Assembly: GCF_001544215.1 (NCBI RefSeq)
Contig: NZ_BCQB01000005.1
Span: forward strand, 38,215-102,214
Direction: 5' to 3'
DNA: 64,000 bases
Source of the DNA: Enterococcus durans NBRC 100479 = LMG 10746
GTDB lineage: Bacteria; Bacillota; Bacilli; Lactobacillales; Enterococcaceae
Under the pieces are notes generated by a model. It made no database searches and was not told where the DNA came from. It worked only from the letters and a program-made list of their open reading frames with translations. This document shows positions 38,854 to 48,676 of this stretch, piece after piece. Positions within the stretch are counted from its first letter, which is position 1; each line of letters opens with the position of its first letter. Position numbers and translations under genes: made by a program.

Positions 38854-38890
38854 AAAAAATCGCAGCAGCTAATCACTTTAACTGCTGCGA
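38854..38890 (-). terminator. Terminator-like hairpin between the backbone pilin and sortase genes
   Basis: tcgcagcag (38860-38868) pairs with ctgctgcga (38882-38890); on the minus strand this is followed by six U at 38859-38854. It stands in the pilin-sortase gap and overlaps the region just before the sortase RBS. Likely lowers sortase expression relative to pilin. Confidence 0.75.
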
Positions 38891-38924
38891 CTTCGGATTT
38901 ATCATTTTTTTCAATAGTAGTCGA

Positions 38925-39395
38925 TTATTCTGTTGCTTTTGATTTTCTATACCATGTATAGGCGCCGATCATTAGACTCAGTCCAACCAGTAAGAAGGCG
39001 AAAATACCATTGGCCCCAGTTGATGGTAGATACCCCTTTTTAATGTTCGGAATACTTTCTTCCCCAGGATTTACTTGACCTGAAACAGATACACTTTCAT
39101 CGTAGCTTCCAAAGAAAACCGTGAATGTTGTAAATGCTTTATCCCCAGCCGGTAAAGCATAGCCGCTTGGTGCAACGACTTCTTTTGCATGGTACGTACC
39201 GTAATCCAATCCTTGCACTTCAAATTTCCCTTGGTCATCAGAAGTGAATTTCGTTGCAGCAACTCCTGATCCTGAGTCTGACCAAACGATTCTATCTGCG
39301 CCCGCTTCATAGGTTGTTAGCTCTGCACCATCTTTGTAAAAGACAGCAAATTTATCCTTGTTACCATTCCAGATCTCAAATTGGGCACCACTCAA
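38925..39395 (-). pseudogene. 3' part of the pilus backbone pilin (Cna_B domain, LPSTG anchor)
   Basis: This segment is the C-terminal Cna_B domain (SGAQFEIWNGNKDKF, then EVVAPSGYALP) and the sorting signal LPSTG, hydrophobic helix and KSKATE tail of the backbone pilin. It is separated from the 5' part by a frameshift. The same frame extends upstream through KVATGGRKFEKYDASSKQTL, which begins where the 5' part stops, so the protein joins at DE-KVATGG. A TTG at 39395 is the only start and has no ribosome site, so this is not a gene of its own. Confidence 0.8.
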
Positions 39396-39445
39396 CGTCT
39401 GTTTACTTGAAGCATCATATTTTTCAAATTTTCTACCGCCAGTGG

Positions 39446-40615
39446 CTACTTTTCGTCTGGAATTACTTCTTCATCGTAATCGTAGGCATCATTACGTCCG
39501 ATCAATATCGTTGCAGTGTTATTATGAAATTCATCTGCTTTAATCGTTGCTGTCACTAGCATATTGTAGGTGATCGTTAAATCGCCTCCACGTCCTTCGG
39601 CTAATTTAGCTAACGTTTCTGCATTCGCAACACCATTTGTTTCTGTTAAGATCGTTACTGCAAAACCATTATCGCTTTGTGCGACAGAATAATCTGTTCC
39701 CTTAACTAATTCTTCCTCTCCGACTTTTACTTCTATCTCTTGATCAAAGTAGCTTAATCCTGCTGTTGGTGTATCTGTTATTACGAAGTTTTTAATGACA
39801 GCAGACGAATCACCATTGATCGAATCAATAAAATAAGGAATCGGTGCAGTGATCGTATATGAAACTTGTTTTCCTTTTTCTAGATCAAGATATGAAATCG
39901 TTTCTGTACCTTCGTCACCTTTATCAAGGATAACTTCTCTTAGTTCATCACCAGCAGGTACATTCATTTTTTTATCTGCTTCTCGTACTTCATTTTTGGG
40001 GTAGAGATGGACATCTGTGTTGAATGTGTCTTTCCAAGAGCTACCATCCCACGTGCCATCAACCACATTTGGCATCATCACTGGCATCATCACGACCATT
40101 GGCGCAGCAACTTTAGAAATATGGGCTGGCGAATAAGTTTCTAAAAACAGATAGACTTTATCTTTCCCATCGTCATCACTGACTTGTACATTGTTAAAGA
40201 CTGCTGTTCCATTATCGGTTGTGGTATGACTATCAATTGGGTCTACACCATTAAGGATCGTGTTCCAATCTTTGTAATCTTTTTTTTGCATCCATGCAAT
40301 TGCTGCAGCAGCAGCCATCCCATCATCAACATCTTGCGTATCTGGATCATCCTTTAACAAGTCGTAATACACCGCAGACACATCGAATTGCTCAAAATCC
40401 ACGCCAGCTATATTCTCTTCTCCAAATTTATCCGAAACCAGACCACTATTCGCTTGATCAGCTGGTAAGGACTCAAAGCCCTTTTTGTGTAATGTGATCG
40501 TGATCTCACTTGGTTTTTCTGACACTTCTGCGGCTTTCGTATCCTGGCTATTCCCAAATCCCACAGTTGCAAGTAACAATATACTGAACCCTTTTATCAA
40601 ATTCAACTTATTCAT
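39446..40615 (-). pseudogene. 5' part of the pilus backbone pilin (major subunit), frameshifted
   Basis: Signal peptide (residues 1-28), then the pilin N-domain with the sortase-linked Lys in HLYPKNEVRE (YPKN motif), and a middle domain ending ATILIGRNDAYDYDEEVIPDEK, followed by TAG at 39448-39446. The next expected residues (VATGGRKFEK) are in the -1 frame. Loss of one A from the gaaaaag tract at about 39449-39455 explains it. As written, the product lacks its C-terminal domain and sorting signal and could not be polymerised. RBS ggggag; the start overlaps the minor pilin gene by 8 bp. Confidence 0.82.
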
Positions 40616-41918
40616 TTTTTTCTCCCCGTTCCTTTTTTAGTTTTAAACCCGCACCTATGATCAAGACTATTCCGATTAATGAAATCAATGATTTTGTCTC
40701 ATTTGCTTTTGGATAACTCAACCAAGTGTATTCCTTCGGTTCTTGTCGATCTGGTGTAAGATTCGCTTGCTTGTTGCTGTCTTCGATAGTTTTTTTGTCC
40801 GTTTTTTCATTGTATACCCGTGGCTTGGCTTCGGTATAAGCTACTTTAGGCACATTCCCGGATTCTAGTTCTGCCATTTCTTGTCCATTGACTGTGACAT
40901 AGTTTGGTTGTCCATCGGCATTCTGCCAAGACCTTGGAATCACTACTTCGATTTTTTTATTTTCTTTACTAATGGTATAATCGTCCACACTTTTCAGTTC
41001 TTCAAAATAGTATGTTCCTGCAGGTAATAATCGCCCACCTGTAGTGACCAGACCCGCTTTATCAGAAATGAATTTACTAACGTTCACATCCCCCAATGGA
41101 TCATTAGCTTGTGGTTCAATCCATTTGTTCTTCAAATCAATCGAAGGTGACATATCTAAATAATATTTCTTCCCCTCAATCAGTTGATACAATGCAAAGA
41201 CCACACCTTGCAATGGAACTCCCGTTTCTTGTGATCCTTGTTGACGCCCGTATTTAAAGAAATACGGATCACGTAGATATCCGACGTTTTTCGGATAGAT
41301 ATGAATCTGTGATAGTTCATTTGTGTGGTCCATTGGATCCACAATTGGCAAAATGGCAACAATTGGGATCGCATGTTGATCCAAGTCAACATCCAAGCCA
41401 GTTTCTCGGTCGACCGATTCTTCAAAAATCAGATACACAGCATCTCGGTCTTGGTTTTTCTTAGGTGCAGTGATTCGCGCAATTCCATCCCCTAAATTTC
41501 CTACCTGATCGAATGCCGTGGTAACTGGCGGACCTACTTTTTCTAAATTTTCGCTCGCAATCTGTTCGTTGATCGTTGAGCGATCCATTGCAGCAAAATT
41601 TTGTACAAATTTTTCGCTCGTCATTTGGCCTTTTTGCTTCTCATAATAATCAGTCAGTTCGTACATCTGGAAAGTTGCACCATTCAATGGCTCAGTTTGC
41701 GAGAGTAACGTGTCTTTTTGGTCAGTAGCAATCTCTAATCCATCATTTTGATGAAAGACTTCTTCTGTGTAATCCACATCGCGGACCATTCTCTTATGCA
41801 AAATGAATTCAACCGTATTTCCCGCATTTTCTTGCGCATGACTCTTAACAGAAAATAGTGCTGTTACGATTGGCAAGAAAATAAGTATTGGGAGAAGTAG
41901 CATGCCTACTTTTTTCAT
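40608..41918 (-). CDS. Minor pilin with an unusual C-terminal sorting signal
   Basis: A 436-residue pilin between tip and backbone genes, the position of EbpB/EmpB. Signal peptide 1-28, a SpaA-type N-domain (LNGATFQMYELTD), pilin motif IHIYPKNVG near residue 210 and a second Cna_B-like domain (LQGVVFALYQLIEG). At the C-terminus a hydrophobic helix and KKERGEKNE tail are present, but the motif before it reads YPKAN (SYPKANETKS) in place of LPxTG. Two or more changes separate it from LPKTG, so a simple error is unlikely. RBS ggaggg. Intact reading frame. Confidence 0.85.
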   Translation of the reverse strand: MKKVGMLLLPILIFLPIVTALFSVKSHAQENAGNTVEFILHKRMVRDVDYTEEVFHQNDGLEIATDQKDTLLSQTEPLNGATFQMYELTDYYEKQKGQMTSEKFVQNFAAMDRSTINEQIASENLEKVGPPVTTAFDQVGNLGDGIARITAPKKNQDRDAVYLIFEESVDRETGLDVDLDQHAIPIVAILPIVDPMDHTNELSQIHIYPKNVGYLRDPYFFKYGRQQGSQETGVPLQGVVFALYQLIEGKKYYLDMSPSIDLKNKWIEPQANDPLGDVNVSKFISDKAGLVTTGGRLLPAGTYYFEELKSVDDYTISKENKKIEVVIPRSWQNADGQPNYVTVNGQEMAELESGNVPKVAYTEAKPRVYNEKTDKKTIEDSNKQANLTPDRQEPKEYTWLSYPKANETKSLISLIGIVLIIGAGLKLKKERGEKNE

Positions 41919-41920
41919 GA

Positions 41921-44290
41921 TCAGACCCTCCCTTTCCTATGACTCTTAACATACAGTACGCCACCAATCAGTGCGGAGACCCCTATAAAGAGTGCCGCAA
42001 TGATGAAATAGAGGTAAGGGCCTGTTCCACCAGTAGCTGGCAATGGCTTCTCTGGGTCATTTCCAATATTCACTAATAATTGGATGCGGTTGTCTGTTGT
42101 CAACTCATAGGTTACTTCTTGCGTAACTGACGGGTCATCCGTTCCACCATCTGGATAATAGGCTATCTCGGCTTTCAAACTGCCTTTTTCTTTTCCAGGG
42201 ATAACTTTTCCTCCTGATGTTTCTGCCGTTTCTCGATAACTGATGGTCAAAATAAAATATCCCGGCAAACGCATGTATCCGTCTGGCGCTGTTTCTTCTT
42301 TGATCCGGTAATTTCCTGCAGCTAAATCTTGTGAAAGAAACTTAGAAAGGTCGGCTTGATCGGGTGTCAAGCCATCATCGATCATCTCATACTCCCCAGG
42401 ATTCACTTCACGTTCAAGTGAGAATGCAGCTCCCGGTAGATTTTGATTATTCGTACTATCTAGCTTGAATAGCGTTAAATCAAGCGGTGCGAGTTCATTT
42501 TTCAGCGTAACTTGTAATACGCCATTAATAATCGCATAGTCCTCTCCTAAATCGGCTGTCTCATCAGTGATCGCCACTCCATTGATCACAAATTGACCTT
42601 CTTCATTCAATCCAAATGAAGCAGTCTGACCAGAGAGTTGGTAGCCATTTGGTGCAACTGCTTCAGAGATTTCATACTTACCCACAGCTAATTTCAAAGG
42701 ATCGGTATATTCAAGATCCTCATATTTGTCGAGACCAACTCTATAAAGATAGAAGGAGCCATTGCCTGGTTCTTGAGGAGTTGGATCGCGTGGATTGCCT
42801 GTATAAGCTCGATACAGTGGGAATCCTAGATCGTCTGTCTTTTTGATATCGAAGCCCGCCCCATCTAATGGCTCACCATTTTGATCGACTTTTTTCACTT
42901 TGACTTCACGGTATCTAAAGGTGTTATACACCTCATAATCGATCCACAGCAGCCCGTCGTCCTCGGTAAATGTTAAGTAGTGCCAACCTTCTTCATTTAA
43001 CCGCTGATATTTGATCATTCCCTCACTGTTTCCATAGATTTGCAAGAGCCAACCATCATTTTCTGTAGGATCTTCGAAGCCTTCTGGACTTTTTGTTTCT
43101 ATAATCTTGTATTCTGCATACTTATCGCCTTCATCGCCATGTTCAAATGAATCGGGATCACCAAATGGATGAATAATTTTATTATTAGTTTCATCTAGGA
43201 TGTAGTTTCCTTCTCCATTGACACGATAGAGCGTCAAGAGCCCTTTTTTGTCTTCTTTTACATTAAATCCAGAAACACCTTTAGCAATCGCATTTCCTTG
43301 TGCATTTCCTTGTGCATTCCCTTCGCCATCTGTCTCATAAACTTCAAATTCTGCGCCATTGATTGGTACGTCACTATCTTTGACCAGCTTTTCAATATTC
43401 AAGTGAACAGGTTTGAACTCATTACGTATTTCTAGTTTGACGTAAAGATCTTTATAATCTGTTTTTTCATCGTTTAAGTTTTGGACAACCGAGAATGTAT
43501 GGTATTCTCCTTCATTAGTGGCACCTTTGTCTTCGCCTTCAGGACCACCTTTTCGGTCTCCTGAAGTACTCGCATCCACCAATTCATAATGTCCTATAGG
43601 ATCCCCTTCGCCGGCAATATATTTTCTTACTTGAAATGAATACGTCTCATCAATCAATTGATAACGTGGCGGACCTGAGATTTCTCTTATCCAATAAACA
43701 TCACTGTCTGCGCCGCCTTCATCTCCAAGTATAGGAATCTTGGTTTCAAAAATAGCCAGTCCGTCATTCGTCGTCCGTCTTATTTCAATCGGTTCTACTT
43801 CACTTTTATCAGGATCTTTATCATATAAAGCAAAATCTACACCCGCCAGTGCTTCACCATCTTGCCCAGTCTTTTGGATTTGCAGATTTCGATCCTTGTG
43901 TTCATATCGAATCGACGGAGCTGGCAGATACATTCGCCCTGTCGCTCGATCGTTTTGATAATCCTCTAGATTTTGTAGATAAGCCATATTATTCACTGTG
44001 TAGAACTTACCATCTTGTGCCCCCCCATCTAATTTGACTTGGTACTTGATCCGAACCATTTCGCCTTCTCCTAACGAAATCGGAGAAAACGCATATGCAT
44101 GATTCTCATGTCCTTGATATTGTGTTGGTGTTGCTACAACATCTGGTGGGCTTCGTTCCATGTTTTGATACATCCCAAACTTCTGGTGCTTCATATTTTG
44201 TCCCTGATTCGCTGTTCTCCAAATGGTAATACTGGATTTCTGCCGAATTTCCGCCCCCAAACAGTGAAACATTGAATCCCGTTTCATCAT
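41921..44290 (-). pseudogene. 3' part of the pilus tip adhesin: Cna_B domains and LPATG anchor
   Basis: Continues the VWA tip protein after a frameshift. It reads through SpaA/Cna_B domains (AGVDFALYD, INGAEFEVYETDG, LDGAGFDIKKTDD, LPGAAFSLEREV) to LPATG, a hydrophobic helix and KSHRKGRV. The first residues to about 50 are out-of-frame readings; the true protein resumes at PPDVVATPTQYQG. A triple GNA/QGNA repeat near residue 330 comes from a 12-bp tandem repeat. Ends 2 bp before the minor pilin start. It has no ribosome site of its own. Confidence 0.82.
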
Positions 44291-46448
44291 ATAGCGTCGC
44301 CTGTTCGATCGTTTTTTTGAATGTTGCAGAGATATTTTCTAAAGCATCTACAATTTCTGCTTTGTTATTGGCATTATAATAATAAGGTTCTGTCCCATTC
44401 GGCTTCGTATCAGCAATATTTTTCAACACATTTCGGCCAATCGCATCTAATCGCTGTCTACCAGAAACATTTCCTTCAATTCCTAAACCGATCGTAAAAA
44501 TATTTGGCGGCGATTCATAGGTATTTTTTAGCCAATGATGATACGCCACGGTATTGATTGCTGAAGATTTTTCTTGAGTAGTAGCCGCTCCAGTCGTATC
44601 ATTATCTGCGCCTCCAGTTCCTGCCCAATGCGTTGCTTTACTGTCGCCATCTTTTACTTCTCCATAACGATATTGAATTTGATTCGTATTAGCTGGCCGG
44701 TTGAAATCTGTCGCATAGGTTACAGGATACGTAAAACCAGCATTAGAAGTATTTCCGGAAAAGGTTTCAAAATTTTTAAAGAGGGTCCCGTTATCTGTTG
44801 CCAGTTTATCTGGCATCACATTCCAACTGTTCCAATTATTGCCTCCCCTCGAAGTTCTTGACTGAATCGGTGCATAGCTAAAAGTAGGGGTACCGTCTCC
44901 CACAACAATCAAAATCTTCTCAGGATTTCTCTCTGTTCCTCCATTATTAGCGTAGAGAACCTCATAGCCTTTTCTCAACCCTAACGTCAAAGGCGTTCCT
45001 CCAATAGGTGTCCTTGTCAATGCAATGCTACTAGCTATTGAATTGAGGTTATCTGTCATCGCTAAGGTATCTGAATTGATCATATTCTGATTATTAATTG
45101 CTGTACTTGAATGATAAAAATTGACTAACCCGATGCGGACATCCATTTCCGGAGCAGACAACAGATTCTCACTGATCTCAATAACTGATTCGCGTAAGGC
45201 GGCATCTTTACTTTGACTTCCTGTTGAACCTGTCGTTCCTTCACTCATACTTGCTGATTTATCAAGGACGAATACCACATCGACCGGTGTGATGCTTTTA
45301 TCTTCTCCACCAATCACATCTAAATAAACATTGTAAAGTGTGGTTGCGTCTTGTGGAGAAACACCCTCTTCTGTAGTACTTGGTAAAACTGGTTCCACCC
45401 ATTTTTTCACATACGCACCATTATAATCTAAATAACTATTGGCAAAATTCCGTTCCGTTCCCCAAAGCTGAACTGTTTGAGCAGGGAGATTTGTATCTCC
45501 TTCGGTGGCAGTAGAACCATTATCCGTTGCGTAATTATAATTCCGCCAGTTTGCGCCCCCAATCGAATAATCAGAATCATCGATCAATTGATTATTATCG
45601 TAAAGCGAACCTTTATCTCCACTGTAGACTTTGCTGCTTTGACTCCAGTTATCTAACACACTAGTGAAGTCATTCGTGGCAAACAATGGATACCGATTTT
45701 GTTCGCTAGTTGCGGAACCTTGTGGATAAACATAGGTATATGGATCGTCAGTCGCAGTCGGACCAAGACGCGCTAAAATACCACTGAACAATGGACTCTG
45801 GATTCTAGCTAAGGGTTGTCCACTCGGAATGATCGGTTCTTCTGATTCTACAGATGTGTCATCTCGTTGCGTTTCAGCGGTTTCTTCTTTATTTTCAATA
45901 GCTTCTTGATTATCAGTTCCTTCGTTATTGTCAGCTGTTTCATTATCAGTTACCTTAACTTTCTCATCTACAACGACTTGAAGAGGCAACTCTCCTTCTT
46001 TGGTATCTGGTAATTTTTCTGTTTCAAAAATCAACGTTCCAGTTTCTTGATCCTTTGAATACACTTTTCCAACATACCATTCTTGTTCATTGATCATTTC
46101 GGTTTTTAATTCTGCTCCCTCTTCGTCATAAGAGGCTAATCCGCTCCCACGGATATTGGTTACTGTGCCAATACCAACTGCAGCGGTATCGATGGCAATA
46201 CGGATCCTCCCTTCATTGTCACTTTTTTTCTTTTCAAATTCCAATGTCCATTCTAGGGTGTCTTCTTTCTCAACATATTTTCCTTCAATCTTCGCATAAT
46301 CTTCATCTAGATAAACTTTCTTTTCTGTATTTGCAACGGTATCTGCAATTACATCTCGATCAGCTAGATGAATGATTGATTGAAAGGAGGGGCCCACCAA
46401 CATACACATAGCAACAAACTGTAGCACCTTCAAGCCGATTTTTTTCAC
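44106..46448 (-). pseudogene. 5' part of the pilus tip adhesin with von Willebrand A domain
   Basis: I place the start at the GTG at 46448, with ggaaggga 8 bases upstream; the ATG at 46469 has none. After the signal peptide (to about 35) and an acidic linker comes a VWA domain, with MIDAS Asp-Ser-Ser in VFVLDKSASMS (about 395), Thr in TPIGGTPL and Asp in VVGDGTP. This is the EbpA/EmpA-type tip adhesin. The frame departs near 44150 (after DVSKHGT), giving the tail KPTRCCSNTN; the true continuation PPDVVATP is in the +1 frame, so one base is extra. Full length would be about 1500 residues. Confidence 0.85.
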
Positions 46449-46469
46449 TTTTTTTACTCCCTTCCTCAT

Positions 46470-47068
46470 AATTAAAAAAACATGCGTGTTTTTTCACATA
46501 AATTAAAATGAATAATTACACAAACTTTCTCTTTTAATTTTAATGTATTTTTAATCATTATTCAAATGATATCCTAAACGCCGATACCTTCGCATTTATA
46601 ACCAAGCAAAAATGAAAATAACTCTAACTATATTAAAACACCTTAGTATAAGGAATTAAAACCTAACAACAACAAAAGAATAATAGGCGTTTTATAGAAT
46701 GTTCCTCATCAATAATATTAAAAAAGAAAATCAGCAAAAAATTAAAATGAGAATAAAGAATAAACGATTAGAAAAATAAAATAACAATAATTCAAAAAGT
46801 TTGATAACTATCAATTTTCTAGAATTTTTTCTATATTTTTATATTCGTTCTATCTACTTTCTTTACACGCTTCATAATCCTCACTTTATTCTTGCTTTTA
46901 CCACTCAGTTCACCCTCAAAATTATTTATAAAAAAAGAAAAATAACTTTTTTGTTTCCAGATAACGTGTTTTATACTACAAAAATGATTTAGCAATCGTT
47001 TTCTTTGATATTTTCCTCCATTCGTATCACAATAAAGAGGTATCAAAAAAAGATTAGGAGGAATTTTG
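46470..47068. other. AT-rich intergenic region between pilus operon and Mn-catalase
   Basis: About 600 bp, very A/T-rich, with no supported gene on either strand. It separates two divergent units and must carry the pilus-operon promoter (minus) and the catalase promoter (plus). No ebpR-like regulator gene is present here, unlike the E. faecalis ebp locus. I cannot assign -35/-10 boxes with confidence. Confidence 0.6.
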
Positions 47069-47905
47069 ATGTTCAGACACCAAAAAGAATTGCAGTTTGA
47101 AGCAAAACCAGATCGTCCCAATCCGTTGATCGCGAAATATTTACAAGAACTTATCGGTGGACAGTATGGAGAAATGAGTGTGGCAATGCAATACCTTTTC
47201 CAAGGATGGAGCTGCCGAGGAGAAGAAAAATACAAAGATATGCTGATGGATATTGCTACCGAAGAACTTGGCCATGTGGAAATGTTGGCTACGATGGTCG
47301 CACGTCTATTAGAAGATGCACCTGTGGAAGATCAAGAAGAAGCAATGAAAAAAGATCCAACGATTGGTGCGATTATTTCAGGAATGAATCCGCAACAAGC
47401 AATCGTTGCCGGCTTAGGACCACGTCCAGCAGACAGCGTTGGTAATCCTTGGAGCGGTAGTTATATTATTGCAAGTGGCAATTTACTTGCTGATTTCCGT
47501 GCCAATCTCAATGCGGAATCACAAGGACGCTTGCAAGTCGCGCGTATCTATGAAATGATCGTTGACCGCGGCGTGAAAGATTTACTCTCTGTGCTACTTG
47601 CACGAGACAGCTATCACCAAAATCTATGGGCTAGCGCAGTAAAAGAATTAGAAGAAAATGAAGGTTCGATTCTTGTTCCAAGTACCTTCAATCGTGAAAA
47701 TGAACGTAAAGATATCGCCTACGACTTTTATAATTTTTCCGAAGGTGATGAAAGCAGTAAAGGCCCTTGGGCTAGTGGTAAAGCATTAGACGGTGAAGGC
47801 GAATATCAATGGTTGGATGAACCAAAGATCGAAGGAGCTAAGCCTAAGCCTAAGCTAAAACGTGTCACACCGAAAATGTATGGCACCCCTCCAGCTAAAA
47901 AGTAA
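47069..47905 (+). CDS. Manganese catalase (non-haem)
   Basis: A di-manganese catalase of 278 residues that removes H2O2. The four-helix bundle ligands are visible: Glu in LIGGQYGEMSVAMQY, the E-x-x-H pair in IATEELGHVEML, and a later Glu in RIYEMIVDRG with His in DSYHQNLW. Start at the ATG at 47069, with aggagg 7 bases upstream. The Pro/Lys-rich C-terminal tail (EGAKPKPKLKRVTPKMY) is usual for the family. Monocistronic, followed by a strong terminator. Confidence 0.93.
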   Translation: MFRHQKELQFEAKPDRPNPLIAKYLQELIGGQYGEMSVAMQYLFQGWSCRGEEKYKDMLMDIATEELGHVEMLATMVARLLEDAPVEDQEEAMKKDPTIGAIISGMNPQQAIVAGLGPRPADSVGNPWSGSYIIASGNLLADFRANLNAESQGRLQVARIYEMIVDRGVKDLLSVLLARDSYHQNLWASAVKELEENEGSILVPSTFNRENERKDIAYDFYNFSEGDESSKGPWASGKALDGEGEYQWLDEPKIEGAKPKPKLKRVTPKMYGTPPAKK

Positions 47906-47911
47906 AAAGAA

Positions 47912-47952
47912 CGCCTCTAGCAATCGGTTTCTGATTGCTAGAGGCGCTTTTC
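47912..47952 (+). terminator. Terminator of the Mn-catalase gene
   Basis: Perfect 14-bp stem cgcctctagcaatc / gattgctagaggcg with a 7-base loop, then cttttctttt. Placed between convergent genes. Confidence 0.85.
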
Positions 47953-47968
47953 TTTTATTCATTTATGA

Positions 47969-48370
47969 TCAAACGACCGTAACTTCTACATCGATATTTC
48001 CTTTGGTCGCCTTGGAGTAAGGACAATAGTCGTGCGCTTGCTCTGCTAATTTCATTGCTTCTTCTTCACTGACATCCTCTACATGGACTTCTAGTACCAC
48101 CCCGATTTTATATCCGCCTTCGTCAAGGGTATAGAGGGATACACGTGCCTTGACAGTAGAATCAACAGTTAGGTTCGCTTCTTTGATCATATGCTGTAAC
48201 GCACCGTTAAAACAAGAAGCATATCCTGCTGCAAATAATTGTTCTGGGTTGGTTCCGTCCGCGTGTATGCCTGGGGGAGTGATCTTCATGTGCATGGAAC
48301 CATTCGGTGCTTCAACTTCCCCTTCTCGCCCGCCGTGATTGATCATCGCTGTTTCGTATAATTTTTTCAT
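47969..48370 (-). CDS. ohr: Organic hydroperoxide resistance protein Ohr
   Basis: A thiol peroxidase of the OsmC/Ohr family, 133 residues. The redox Cys pair lies in GYASCFNGAL (about residue 53) and HDYCPYSKAT (about 115), the latter being the Ohr-type block. It reduces organic peroxides with lipoylated partners. RBS aaaggag. No OhrR (MarR) gene is adjacent. Convergent with the Mn-catalase gene, so two peroxide defences stand side by side. Confidence 0.93.
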   Translation of the reverse strand: MKKLYETAMINHGGREGEVEAPNGSMHMKITPPGIHADGTNPEQLFAAGYASCFNGALQHMIKEANLTVDSTVKARVSLYTLDEGGYKIGVVLEVHVEDVSEEEAMKLAEQAHDYCPYSKATKGNIDVEVTVV

Positions 48371-48447
48371 TGTACTACTCCTTTCGATAGTTCACTTCAT
48401 ATTACTAGTGTAAGTATATTCAGGAGTTTATACAAAGATTCTGCTTG

Positions 48448-48654
48448 TTATTCAAAAAGTAAAATACCATCTTCCACCAATTTTCCAAAGAATAGAAAGA
48501 TGCCACTTGTAAGCAGCAATGTCATATTTGTTCCAAAATAAATGGCGATTTTTTCTACATAATCCTTGATATGATTGATTTTAAGATACATGAAAACCAA
48601 AAAATTCACCCCGTAGACCAACACTGTTAAAAAGATGATCATATTCATAACCAT
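48448..48654 (-). CDS. Small membrane protein (68 residues)
   Basis: The ATG at 48654 follows gaaggga at good spacing. Two hydrophobic helices (about residues 3-23 and 40-58) are joined by a basic loop (KINHIKDYVEK), so both ends probably lie on the same side of the membrane. It follows the phosphohexomutase gene by 22 bp on the same strand, likely co-transcribed. No family recognised. Confidence 0.65.
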   Translation of the reverse strand: MVMNMIIFLTVLVYGVNFLVFMYLKINHIKDYVEKIAIYFGTNMTLLLTSGIFLFFGKLVEDGILLFE

Positions 48655-48676
48655 TTTTATCCCTTCCCCTCACTTT

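Noticed and set aside
39440..39460. Programmed -1 frameshift in the backbone pilin
   Set aside because: Only a single-codon AAG slip site before TAG and no full heptamer or downstream structure seen; a one-base deletion is the simpler reading, so listed only as a possibility.
46801..46992. Plus-strand 63-codon frame in the AT-rich gap before the Mn-catalase gene
   Set aside because: Extreme AT content with no RBS; product is low-complexity Phe/Ile/Tyr-rich, as expected by chance.
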